64,000 nt of DNA from Isochrysis galbana (taxonomy: Eukaryota; Haptophyta; Isochrysidales; Isochrysidaceae), in the NCBI GenBank assembly GCA_018136815.1, contig CM030940.1, positions 3,846,833 to 3,910,832 on the forward strand, written 5' to 3'. Below the pieces are notes generated by a model, which saw nothing but the letters and a program-made list of their open reading frames with translations, had not been told where the DNA came from and searched no databases. Each line of letters opens with the position of its first letter. The first letter of the stretch is position 1. Below are positions 1 to 10,269 of the stretch, one piece after another. Made by a program: the position numbers and the translations under genes.

Positions 1-640
1 TTCGACTTGGTTCGAATGTGATTTCGACATTTGCCTGTCCCCATCTCCGTGTGCTTTTTGTGGTGAACTGCCCTCACATAAATATGCTAATCTGCATGTC
101 CGAGCCGAGCCGACCTGGTTCATTAGCTTGCCAGAGCAGCCGTGATCTTGTCGACTCTACCTGCGTGAGCGCATCGTCAACAGCGCTATGCTTGAGTTCA
201 CGTGCCTCTTCCGCGGGAGGGCTACAGCCTTGAACGCCAACATGGACATCCCCATTTTTGGCGGATTGCTGAGCCAGTTTGCAGCAATCGAAGCGGTTGA
301 TCGATTCAATGCCGCTCGACGCTCACTGTAAAGAGCCCCACTTGATGCCGTCCTTCCCTATTATATCCTCCTTGTTTCCTTCTCTAGACGCTCGTCTCCA
401 CTAGTGCTGCTAGTTATCGACGACACTTGGTGCATGCCGTTGGTCGAGCTCGGCATGTCACATAAGCATGCATCAAGTACTTCACCTCGCATGATTCGTG
501 GTTGCTCCTTCTCTCCCACGCCGCTACCTGGCCACTCATACGCCTCTTTCGAGCGTGTGGCGTGTGTCAAGCCGTTGTGCCCCCGAATCGACAGTGTATT
601 TCTTACTTATCTCATACTCATACCAAATTTCATAGTCGCG
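1..640. other. No recognisable feature
   Basis: I read both strands and found no ORF resembling a known family and no structured repeat. The short open frames here have no homology that I can see. Confidence 0.5.
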
Positions 641-1430
641 GTTGAAAAAACATCTAAAGATTCAGGGCCACACACGTACCCCTCAGGCTCCAACTCCCCT
701 CCGGGAGGCCTGTCGGTCACCCTCAGACCTTGCCTTCTGGCATGAGCGGAGCATTCACCATCCTGGCCCAGGCCCCCAATGGGCGCGGGCGCCAGGAGAC
801 GCACTCCCAGGTCCACATGGGCAGAAATCGTACTCACCCCCCCCCCCCCCCCCTCTAGTCGGTAGGCAGGCACAAACACTCAAAAGGCCTGCCCCGAACC
901 CGCACTCTGAACCAGGCCCAAGGTAGCGCACCCGTGGGCCGTACCCCGGAATACCGAAGACAAAGGAATGATGGAGGGAAAGTGAGGAAGGAAGCGGAGG
1001 GAAGGGAGGAAAGGGCGGTGTCAGCGGGTAGCGGTAGAGGTACCTAGTTCTAGTTCTAGTAGCCAGTAGGTGTTAGCCCCGAATCTTCAGGATTTTTTTT
1101 AGTCGGTAGGCAGATTGGGGACTCTAGGGGCCACCCAGGGCCAGCAAGGCGAGCAAGGGAGAGGAAGGAGGGGCCAAGGGCAAGCCCCAGCCTCCACTGC
1201 CCCCTAAGCTGCCCTGGTTGGCCCTCTGGGAGCCCCAAAGGACCTCTAAGAGCAGGCCGTGGCGCGCCGCATGGCGACGCGCCGCAAGGAGCCAAAGGTG
1301 GAAGAGAACGGAGAGAGGGAGAGGGGGGGTTTGCGCGTTTGCGTTTGCGCCCCCCCCCCCCCCATGGAGTGCGGTAAGTAAGAAATGGGCCCCGTTTGCG
1401 TAAGCAAACGGGCGGAGAGGCGGAGAGGGG
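641..1430 (+). repeat. Family A repeat copy interrupted by a family E element
   Basis: Most of this stretch matches other family A copies (43.1-43.6, 47.2-47.7, 61.5-62.1 kb): the GCGAGCAAGGGAGAGG block, the CCTCCACTGCCCCCT block, the GGCGCGCCGCATGGCG block and a hairpin with 9-bp arms CCCGTTTGC/GCAAACGGG near 1390-1411. It is split at 870-1099 by a family E copy flanked by the 14-bp direct repeat TAGTCGGTAGGCAG (856-869 and 1100-1113). A reverse-orientation E-type tail (a T-run after an AATCTTTAG-like hairpin, read on the minus strand) starts the block at 641-665. Open frames across this block are by-products of the repeat, not genes. Confidence 0.75.
870..1099 (+). mobile_element. Family E (LINE-like 3' fragment) inserted in family A
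   Basis: This 230-bp insertion shares its body with 51338-51480 (the GGCCTGCCC, CTCTRAACCAGGCC and CCGAAGA blocks) and ends with the E signature CGAATCTTCAGGA followed by eight T. The flanking 14-bp duplications fit target-primed insertion of a 5'-truncated non-LTR element. That it is a LINE is inferred from the truncation and the variable, long duplications; no reverse transcriptase is present here. Confidence 0.65.
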
Positions 1431-1559
1431 CGGCTAGCGACAGGAGGGAGTCGGATTGTGGTTCGCCGGCGGCGACGTCCACCGCAGCGGCGAGAAAAGG
1501 CGCGGTGGGCCTGGGTCGAGTGGACACACGAGCATCGACGCGACTGCCCCCTACGATGA

Positions 1560-1924
1560 GGGAGAGGCGACTGTCGTCGCCGGCGTTGAGCGAGTAGTCG
1601 ATGCAGGCCCGATGAGCTTCCAGGAAGTCGTTCCCCAAGAGGAGCATCGGGGATCCTTCGACGACCAGGAAGCGATGGCGAAATTCCACGGCAGCTAGGG
1701 AGAAGACAAGGGTGGCATAGCCACGGACGCGGAGTGGGTTGCCGTCGGGTCCTACGACGGCCGGCCGCGTCGTCGCGCGTTCCCGTGCGACGCAGGCGTC
1801 GCGGGGTAACGTGGTGAGTAGAGCAGTCGTCACTACAGACGGGCCCGCTCCAGTGTCCGCCAAGCCGTCTTGTCGACGGTGAGTGAGGGCGGTGTCTACG
1901 ACGTACCGCGTAGGGCCGCTCCAT
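1560..1924 (-). pseudogene. Retropepsin-like aspartic protease fragment of a retroelement
   Basis: On the minus strand an open frame contains the catalytic motif DTGAGPSVV (about 1855-1829) and, some 65 residues later, MLLLGNDFLEAHRACIDY, the second hallmark of retroviral-type aspartic proteases (the LLGNDFL hydrophobic-Gly strand). Upstream residues read YVVDTALTHRRQDGLADTGA in the same frame. There is no ATG start, and the frame runs downstream into family A repeat sequence at about 1430, so this is a truncated fragment. It lies head to head with the 5' part of the copia polyprotein, on the opposite strand, so it probably belongs to another element, perhaps Ty3/Gypsy-like. Confidence 0.65.
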
Positions 1925-1930
1925 TCACTC

Positions 1931-3605
1931 CCCTTGGCCTACTCACAACTCCGGCAATTCGTACGCGGCAGGCGGCTAACCTCCTTTGTTGACCATTATG
2001 AAGAATATGTCAGTCAAACTCGTGCGGAACTCTCGGCTCAACGCCCTGCTGCACATGCTTTCGCCGTCACCGCACCTAAATCCTCATCCAAAGGGAAAGG
2101 TCGGCCGTCAAGCGAGCGTCCTCCGCCGAAGGGTGAGCCCATTTGCCTCCGTTGTTTGGGCTCACACAATCGGCCGTTTTGCAAACAACCCACAACCAAG
2201 TGCCGCGGGTGCGGGGCTGATCATCATGCAGACATATGCCCCCGCTTATCAACGTCTACGACCTCCGGCACTCGTTCTCGGCTCACACGACGTGCACTCG
2301 AATTACTCGATCGTGATGCCTCTCGTGTTGCGGCTGTGCCTGCCTCAACCTCATCATCAACCTACGCCCAGGCTGCTGCAACTACCCCTACACCTACTGT
2401 AACTAATCCACCTGAAGCATCACAGGCGCCACACCAGCCGCCTTCTACAAGTGGCACCCCTCTCATGGCCTATACCCAGGCCCATGCCGCGGCTTCTGCC
2501 ATCGCATCAGATCAAAATGATGCTAATGGTGCCATCCAAGCCTACACCGCTAGCATGCGAACCTTTGGCTATGCCCTTTGTGCCAAAGGTCCCTTGCCTC
2601 TCCTTGCGACCGAGACTAAGACGCCGATTGAGGAAGAAGCTCTTGTTGACTCCATGGCTACGTTTTGGGTTGTTGACCGCCTTGACCGCCTGTGGCGCGT
2701 CACGGATGCCCACCCTCGCCTAGGTGTTGACACTGCTGCTGGTCCCGTTGTCGCCCAGGCAGTTGGGATTGCTTTGGTGTACCTCCTTGTCGGCGACACT
2801 TGGGAATGCTACGAGATTCCAAACGTCCTTGTCTTGGCTGAGTGCAATACTGTGCTGTATTCTACACGGGTTATGCGAGATCTTTTTGGTTTCCGCCATG
2901 ACCTCGATGCAGGCTACATCCATGTTCCTGGCGCTCATCCCATACGTGTCCACGATGACTCAGCCGCATTTCGCATCCCAGTGCGATTCGTGGCACCTTC
3001 TGACACCCGTCCTCACTCTGTCCTCTGCCCACTTCGCCCCTCCGCGGCCTCTGCTTCGGCAGCTGCTACTGTGGTGCATGGAGACCTTGCCTCACACGCT
3101 CTGCTCTATCGACGCCTCGGTTTTCCTTACGCTGATCAATGGTCGCTTGTGCCCACCGCCACCGTTGGCCACAACCTGTCTCGCCACCGCCCCCCGACTG
3201 GCCTCCCCATGCCGGAAGCAGTTGTCCGTGGTCGCATGCGCGCCGCCCCCTTCTCCCGCCTCCCAACTTCCCTTGACGCCCAACCGCCTCCCGGAGCCAT
3301 GGTCTACATGGACTTTGCCGGCCCGCTTTTGGAGAGCATCCTCTTCAAGTACACATGCTACTGCGGTACTGTGGATGCTGGTAGCGGCTTCACCCGGGTA
3401 TGGCCCGCGCGAGCCATGACCGCCGAGGTCGCAGCCTCAGCTCTAGGCCAATTCATTGCAGACGTCGCCGCTCATCTTCGCTCCCTTGACGGCACATACA
3501 AGCCCTCCATTGTGCGATCCGACAAGGGAAGCGCTTTCCTCTCCTATCACTTCCGAGACTTCCTTGCTCACCGTCGTATCCGTGCAAGCTACTCATCTGA
3601 ATACA
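1931..3605 (+). pseudogene. Copia Gag end, protease and N-terminal integrase
   Basis: This is the 5' half of the polyprotein. Zinc knuckles lie near 2148-2240. The protease motif region reads LVDSMATFWVV (codons around 2648-2672), where copia proteases have Asp-Ser/Thr-Gly-Ala; the Gly is replaced by Met at 2654-2656, which should disable the enzyme. The integrase core then shows the first catalytic Asp in YMDFAGPL (about 3306) and the second in VRSDKGSAF (about 3520). The frame ends inside the third catalytic motif (SYSSEY, about 3586-3603), where a transposon begins and reads to a stop at 3631. The usual HHCC zinc domain in front of the core is not recognisable. Confidence 0.8.
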
Positions 3606-5659
3606 TAGGGCGGTCAAACAGGGCTTTTTAAGTACTAATATTGGGGATGGGTCGACATTTTTGACCGTGAGCGGAAAGCCCCGGCGAAAGCGCCTCGGAG
3701 GGTCTCCCCGCCTTTTCAGAATCCTCGTCCGAAAAGACGGTGCGAAGTCCCGTCGGACCCCCCCCCCTTGCACACGCTCTGGCGGCTCACACGAGCCGAA
3801 CTAGACGTCGCTCCCACTGAGAGATGTGTTTCTTTATTCTAAAAGGTGCCTACACACCTCTTAAATTAGGGGTCCGACGCCCCATATTGCCTATAAAGCA
3901 AATTTCAAACCCTGGTGCCCCAGCGATGACGTCCGCGCATGCACATACGCACCACACACAGCTCGCACACGGCTCATTCGGCTGTCACAGGATGCTCCTT
4001 GACTGTCCCGACCCTCGCCCCGCAGGATTCGCCCGGGCTCGCGATTGACGAGGAGCTGGAGCACCAGGACGCCATGGCGCTCGATGCTGCTCGCTGGTCG
4101 ACAAAAATTTGCTGGCCGCTGGCGGGACAGGTGCGCTGCCGATCGCGCCCGCTCTGGCGCAGATCGACCAGGCCCATACCTACAATTCCTTTGCCGCCCC
4201 AAACGTCAGGTTCCCGACTCGTATTTCGACGCTGTGAGGCAGGGAGAACACCTGCCGCCAATGCTCAACCAGAGCATCGGCGGCAGGTGTTCTCTCTATG
4301 TTTTCGTCGGCTCCTCGGATTTTCACGTGCATCATAGGGCTGGTAGCAATCTAGAAATGTAATTTAAGCTAGCCTGCAGCGTGATCTGCGACGGCGCGAC
4401 GCGCGCGGCCGAACAGTACTGTAGAATTGATAGCTTTTTGTTTGACGTCTAAAGGGAGAAGTTTTCTCCGCACGGAGGGCTCGAAAATTGGGCAGAAGGG
4501 CGAATTTCGAGCTCTTGACCGCCCGTTCTTTTGGCTACTAGTAGATTCAATATGTAATCTAGCCAAGCAGCGGCCTGAAAGCTTCAGGCGTGATGGTTGC
4601 GATCGATTTCTGTGGGCAATCGTGTCGTGAATCACGATTGGACACCGGCTGCTTTGCGCTCATCACGAGCCAACTTTTAGAATTTTTTGTACACACGGAT
4701 GACCTCCAAGGCCATTCACGTTCGGAGACACACAAGTCGTGCCCGCCAAGCACGGGCCAGTCAATAGTTTGCCCGTTTTTATGGCACAACATCCCAACAT
4801 GGAGCACAAAAAGTAGTTTTGTTTTCGCATTGACGTGCTGAATTGACGGACAGCCTCGTGTCTTCGAGCGTCTCACGTTCGATTTCGAGAGACAACCCCT
4901 CCCTTTCTTTCGATGATTCGACAGTCTCATATGGTAAGACTGGTTGGCTACCGAAACATTGGCATTTGGGCATGCTGATGGTCATGTATTGTGCTCATAT
5001 GTGTCTTGGACTGGTGAAATGAAGACTAAAATAAGAATTACTAAGGTTATAATTTGGCAAAACTATAATCAATTTGATCTTTTTCTCCTGCGGCGGCGCG
5101 CGATGGCGGCCGCAGCGATGGTCGCTGGCCTCGCCAGTGGCCTCGCAAGCGGCCTGTGGCCGCTCTGGCGAGGGTCTGCGCGGCCAGGAGGCCAGCAGAC
5201 ACCACCTCCCACCATGCTGAGGCGGTGCCGCGCGTGATGGGGCAGCCCATCATGCGCAGCACCGTCATTTTGACGGCTCGCGGCCTGCCGCGCACTGCAT
5301 GCGCGCGAGGGGCTGGCAGTAGATGCCAGCAGGGGCGAGGTGGAGGGCGCAGGCGACGCCGTGCGCCCGCGCAGGGTTTTGTACTGCCTGCCCGGGGGTA
5401 ACCGTGCCCGGGGAACGCAGGCGCGCGTCGCACAGCGCGACCTGTGGTGCACTTTTGTGGTCGACGTCGATTTCGCACGAGCGCAAAAACGTTTTTGGGT
5501 CTGTGTGTTGAATGGCGTCGAAAATTTGCATATTTCTCATTAGATTCTGCCTAATATATCCATTTCCAGTAGCATATCCTAAGATCTCGCTATGAAACCT
5601 CAATCTTGACTTAGTGAATTTTCACCCTTAGAAGTTAAAAGCCCTGTTTGACCGCCCTA
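3606..5659 (+). mobile_element. TIR transposon X0 inserted in the copia integrase
   Basis: The element begins TAGGGCGGTCAAACAG and ends with the reverse complement of that sequence; the matching ends extend about 25 bp (GGGCTTTTTAA on the left, TTAAAAGCCC on the right). It is flanked by the 7-bp target duplication GAATACA (3599-3605 and 5660-5666), and the copia frame resumes exactly after it. The left end also carries an inner GGTCAAA/TTTTTGACC inverted pair found in all family members. I see no transposase. A short frame near 4020-4090 (QDSPGLAIDEELEHQD) resembles the cargo-like ORF of copies X2 and X3. Long stretches have no recognisable feature. Confidence 0.85.
4229..4290. repeat. Long hairpin within X0
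   Basis: GAGAACACCTGCCGCC and its reverse complement GGCGGCAGGTGTTCTC lie about 26 bp apart, and the pairing extends into AATGCT/AGCATC. The arms of about 22 bp have essentially one mismatch. It lies in the middle of the transposon. Confidence 0.8.
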
Positions 5660-8161
5660 GAATACACGCCGCAACAAAACTCACATGTGGAACGTATGTG
5701 GGGCGTCACCTTTGGTACAGCCCGCGTCCTTCTTGCTGCTGCTGGTCTGCCTCCGTCCTTTCATCCCTTTGCCATGCAGACAGCGGTTTGGATCACCAAC
5801 AGGCTTCCACGACCTTCTCGCCGGAACTTGTCGCCTTATCAACTCCTCACTGGGCATCCCCCTGACATCCGTTGTCTCTATGCTTTTGGTTGCCTTTGTG
5901 CCGTCGTTGCCCCCGTGCCGCGACGTGTTGGCGATCGCCACTTCGCCGACAGAGGTTGGTATGGCCTCTACATGGGGCCTTCTGAGGAGAGCCCTGGCCA
6001 TGTTGTCTACTTACTCGACTCCAAACGTGTCATTGTTGCAGCCAAGATCCGCGTATGGGAGGACCAGTTCCCAGGCCTCAAGGATGAGCCTAGACCCAAC
6101 TGGCTTGAGAATGACGACGATCCAGCTGCATTTGCACCTGCCCCCTCCCCTGCCCCCGTTCCAACTCCTGTACCTGCACCTACTGCAGCACCATCTGCAA
6201 TTCGTCGCTCCCCACGCCTCCTTGAGCTCGAGCACCAACGTCATGGTATGAATACTACTTCTGCTCACACGCCTGCAATGCAGAATACCTCTATGGCTCA
6301 GGCTGCAGCTGTGTTTGCTCTTGGAGCTGCAGCGGCAGGGTTCGATTGTCGATCTGACCCTTTATGTTTTGCTTTTACCTCCGACCTGCTCACTACCGGC
6401 GACAGCTGTCCACCTTTTGCTCACGCCGGTAGCGACCTTTCACCCTTCGCCCAAGCCGTCACCGTTGTTGCCGACATGGGGGATGTGACGGTCCCCAAGA
6501 CGTACCGTCAAGCGCTTCAGTCCACCCATGCCGACTATTGGCGCGTGGCCATCAACAAGGAGCTCGGCGGCCTCATGGCACTTCGCACTTGGGAGTGCGT
6601 TCCCGAGGACGCCATGCCCGAAGGCGCCAATCTTATGCATTGCCATTTTGTCTTCGCCGTCAAACGCAAGGCCGACGGCTCCATCGAGAAATTCAAGGCC
6701 CGCCTCGTCGCCGACGGCAATACTCAACGATACGGAGTCGATTTCGACCGCATCTTCTCTACCGTGGTCAAAACGGTTACCATCCGTCTCGTGCTTGCCA
6801 TCGCTGCCGCTCGTGACTACAACTTGTCCTCCATCGACGTCCGCCAAGCTTATCTGCAAGCCACTCTTCCACAGCCCCTCTTCATGCGCATGCCACCTGG
6901 CCTCCCGCCTCGTGACTGTCGCGGGGTTCGTCTCGTGTGCAAATTATTGCGCTCTATCTATGGCCTCCGTCAAGCTGGGCGCGAATGGGCCGAGCTTCTC
7001 ACCTCCTTCCTCCTGAAGTGGGGCTTCACGCGCTCTACTATCGATGTCTGTCTCTACATCTTCATCAGCGGCTCGTCTTTGCTTTGGGTGCTGGTGTACG
7101 TGGACAACGCCCTCATCGTCGACAATGACTCCGGCCTCCGCGCTCGTTTTGTTCACGATCTCGGCGATAGGTTCCCCATTGAAGACAAGGGCGAACTCTC
7201 GTGGATCCTCAATGTTGCCGTGGCTCGTGACCGTCCGCGTCGGATCCTCACCTTATCTCAGAGTCTTTACGTCTCAGATCTCCTTCAACGGCATGATGCT
7301 TTCCTATCTAGCACTACCACACGCACCTTCAAATCCCCTCTCGGCGCCCTCCACCTCGATCCATCTGATTCACCCACGCCTGGCTCTGTTGCTTTTGACT
7401 CCATGGCCTCCAAGCGCGACACCTATATGGCCATCGTTGGGGGCCTCCTCTGGCTTGCCAACATGTCTAGGCCAGATCTCGCATATGCAGCCTCGCAGCT
7501 CTCACGCTTCATGACCAACCCTGGTCCTACGCACTTCGCCGCTGCCGTCCGCGTCCTTTGCTACGTGCGTGACTCCTCCACCTGCGCTCTGCTCTTTCGC
7601 CCGGATCCCTCGCTGCCCTTTCTAGTCCATGTCGACTCAAATTGGGAATCTCGCTTCTCTTGTACGGGCGCCATCTTCTTTCTGTACGGCTGTCCTGTCC
7701 ACTGGTTCTCCAAGACCCAACGCTCCGTCTCGTTGTCGAGCGCCGAGGCCGAGTACTTCGGTGCCATGCTTGCTGCCCGCGACATCCTCTTCATCCGGGA
7801 TTTGCTTGTCGACCTATCTCTCCCGCCGGATGGCCCTACCCTTCTGTGCTCCGACTCCAAGTCTGCCATCAACATGTCCCTCGACCCCGTTGCCTTCAAA
7901 AAGACCAAGCACATAATGCGCGCCGCCGCTTTCCTCCGCGATCTCGTTGCAAAGCGCGCCCTCGCTATGCGACATGTCCCCGGTAACCTTATGCTTGCTG
8001 ACATCCTCACCAAGCCCCTTGGGCCCGCTCCCTTCTGCCGTCTCCTATCCCTTCTAAACGACTGCGCGTCCATCATTGCACAAAGTTGGACGAGTTCAAA
8101 TTCAAGTTCCGCCGAAGAAGCTACGGCAGGAACGACGTCTGCCTCTAACGACTGCCTCTGA
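5660..8161 (+). pseudogene. Copia C-terminal integrase, reverse transcriptase and RNase H
   Basis: The frame resumes at EYTPQQNSHVERMWG, which carries the third integrase catalytic residue (Glu), and continues through the copia-specific ANRLPRPSRRN-like region. The copia-type reverse transcriptase follows (WRVAINKELGGL near 6540, FKARLVADGNTQ near 6690, the SIDVRQAYLQA motif near 6830, CKLLRSIYGLRQAGREW near 6940). The polymerase motif is YVDNALIVDND at 7097-7129, where the family has YVDD; the second Asp is Asn (codon 7106-7108). RNase H follows, with HVDSNWESR, SSAEAEYFG, CSDSKSAI and HIMRAAAFLRD. Stop at 8159-8161. The frame stays open for over 800 codons, so the insertion is probably young. 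Confidence 0.85.
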
Positions 8162-9012
8162 CGAAAAGCTCCAGTGACATATACCACTCCGAGTATTACG
8201 ACTGTCATGCAAGGCATTCTCCATTCTTCTACCTTTATCCTCTGTATCTAAGCCTCACCCTCCGTGCTCGCCTTATGGGGGGGTATCACAGAGTGCCGTC
8301 ATCTGCCAACACAACCCATTGGTCCTTACCGATAGAATCGGCTTTACCGATAACTTTGTCTGCCAGATTCCTTTTCATCAAGTCATCAGCCTCTTTCATC
8401 ATGTGCACCACCTTCTGGACTCTTCTCTACATTATCATCTGCAGTCGATGCACATCGAGTTCTTAGGGTTCCCGAGTCATTTGCACATCGACTTCTAGAC
8501 CTCGCCTTCATCTTGCATCTTGGGGATCTCAGCTCACTCTAGATCGACTTAGTGCACCTAAGGAATCTCACCTTCATCAACACTCACGACGCTTCATCGG
8601 CTCATACTAAGGCAATACTCGCCGATTCCCTAAATCCTTGATTCCTTCTTTGTTCCCTCGCACGCCTTCCTGTTTGTCTCAGAGTATTATCCAAAGAACC
8701 GTGGTGGGGTATATGTAAGGGTTTGTGCGTGTGCGATTGTTGTAGAATCACCGTGCCCCAGGGGTATCTTGGGTTCCCCAGTGCCCCCAGGTGTCCCAGG
8801 TTCTGACCCCCTCACCCCTGTACCACTGTCTCTCTCACTGTCTGTCATGACCCTCCTGCTTTTTGTTGCCGCCCTGGCTGCTTCCTGGCATCCAGCGCGA
8901 TAGTGGTCCAGCCCGTCATTGGACACCCCCCAACTTCCGCCGCGCCTCTCGCCGCTTCCCTTCCGTCCCTTCTGTTCCCATCTGAGGCAGTGGTAACCTC
9001 GGATTCGTCAAA
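8162..9012. other. Copia 3' flank, no gene
   Basis: A G7 run at 8277-8283 followed by TATCACAGAG may be the polypurine tract and start of the 3' LTR. No second copy is in the window for comparison, so LTR boundaries cannot be set. No coding sequence or other structure was recognised. Confidence 0.4.
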
Positions 9013-9110
9013 TAGGTGTGTTTAGCCTTGAATCTTCAGATTCAGATGTTTTTTTTCGGAAACGTAGTGTCCAATTAGCTAGTGGGGTTGGCTAGGATGT
9101 AACATTATTT
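9013..9110 (+). repeat. Family E tail followed by a dispersed repeat (D)
   Basis: TAGGTGTGTTTAGCC, then TTGAATCTTCAG, then a T8 run at about 9050 is the same 3' signature as the E copies at 1099 and 52911. It is followed at 9064-9110 by GTGTCCAATTAGCTAGTGG and GGTTGGCTAGGATGTAACAT, which is the reverse complement of 26090-26140 with few differences. Confidence 0.6.
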
Positions 9111-10269
9111 CTTAGCAATACGTACTAGTATACTAGTAGTACGCGCCTAATATGATAAAAATTATCATTCATTTGCACTCACATGCCACACCGCACCGCA
9201 CTCCTCCAAGTCGTCCAACGTCTAGAATTCGTGTATTGCGCGCAGTGCGTAGTGTGGTATTCCGCAAATACAAATGCGCAAATGCACGAGCAATCGCATT
9301 AAAAAAAGTTTCGTGCACGCACGCCTTTGACTTTCGCACATACTCATACTCCACAATTAACAGACGGTTATCGCACATGTCCACCTAGCAGAAGCGCCCC
9401 TCATCTTTGCTGCAACACGACGTTGACGCGACACACACCTCACGCACGACGTTGACGCGACACACACCACTCACGGTAGCAAGCAGCAACAAGCAACAAG
9501 TAAGGGGCGTTACTACAATCCAACAGTAAGCCTTACCACCAACGTAATCAACACGTCATAGACGAAGGTGCTCGTCTTCCTAAGATCCGACGCACGCTGC
9601 GAGCATTACGCACACGCACACGACGTCTACAGATGTGGTTGTGCTCAGCCGTTAGGTTACGGAAATAACTGCGAGGCGCATGCATTTAGGAGCCCCGTTG
9701 CTCTCATGGGCTGAGGTGCTCTATCGAAAGGGAAGCCAATGAGCCCTGCCGTGTCGGGCGGCACACATCGAGCTGTGATGACCGTCTCTTTCATTCTCTG
9801 GCGCGGTGAGCGCGGAGAGAATTGCGCAGGGACGATCTAGAATGCGCGTACACCTCCTGGAGGCTCACAGGGAACGCTGACCAGAAACCAAGTGCCAGTG
9901 CCAAACCTAGAAGGATTATCTGGCTTCGAGGACGCACGTCCACGCACTAGGGCTACAACAGCGCGCCGACATCTCAGAGGCGCCGACTTTCCTCACCGCC
10001 GGTCACCTTGCCGAATGCAGACTCTGACGCTTATGAAATACAGGCATCACTCCATGAGCAGCTCCGTGTGAGAGCATCAACCTTCATGGTGTGCCAGCCT
10101 CTTTGCACTGAGGGCTATGTGGGAGCAGGCAGCGCGCAATTTGCAGTGCGCTCGCACTGTCACATACAGCGCAGTAGCTCGCTTGCCAGGCGTGCGTGCT
10201 TCGCTGGAGAAAACGATGATGGCTGCGAAGCTGCATGGGCTGGTAGAGGAGTGCGTTGTGATTGGCGCG
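9111..10269. other. Intergenic, no gene recognised
   Basis: No ORF with recognisable homology. A 26-bp unit containing ACGACGTTGACGCGACACAC is directly repeated at about 9418-9471. The open frames at 10.0-10.4 kb on the plus strand are antisense to the cyclin gene. Confidence 0.5.

Larger units (their letters stand above)
1931..8161 (+). mobile_element. Ty1/copia LTR retrotransposon polyprotein, interrupted and probably inactive
   Basis: The frame runs through the end of Gag (zinc-knuckle-like cysteines, CLRCLGSH and CRGCGADHHADIC, about 2148-2240), a protease region, the integrase core, reverse transcriptase and RNase H in the Ty1/copia order. No ATG near 1.9 kb convincingly starts the frame, and the 5' LTR is missing or displaced by the antisense protease fragment. 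The 3' flank has a G7 run at 8277-8283 that could be the polypurine tract before a 3' LTR, but I could not delimit LTRs. The element carries an insertion in integrase plus changes in the protease and reverse transcriptase active sites (separate entries). Confidence 0.85.

Noticed and set aside
1124..1924. 266-codon Arg/Pro-rich minus-strand frame
   Set aside because: It is the wrong frame over the retropepsin fragment and the family A repeat.
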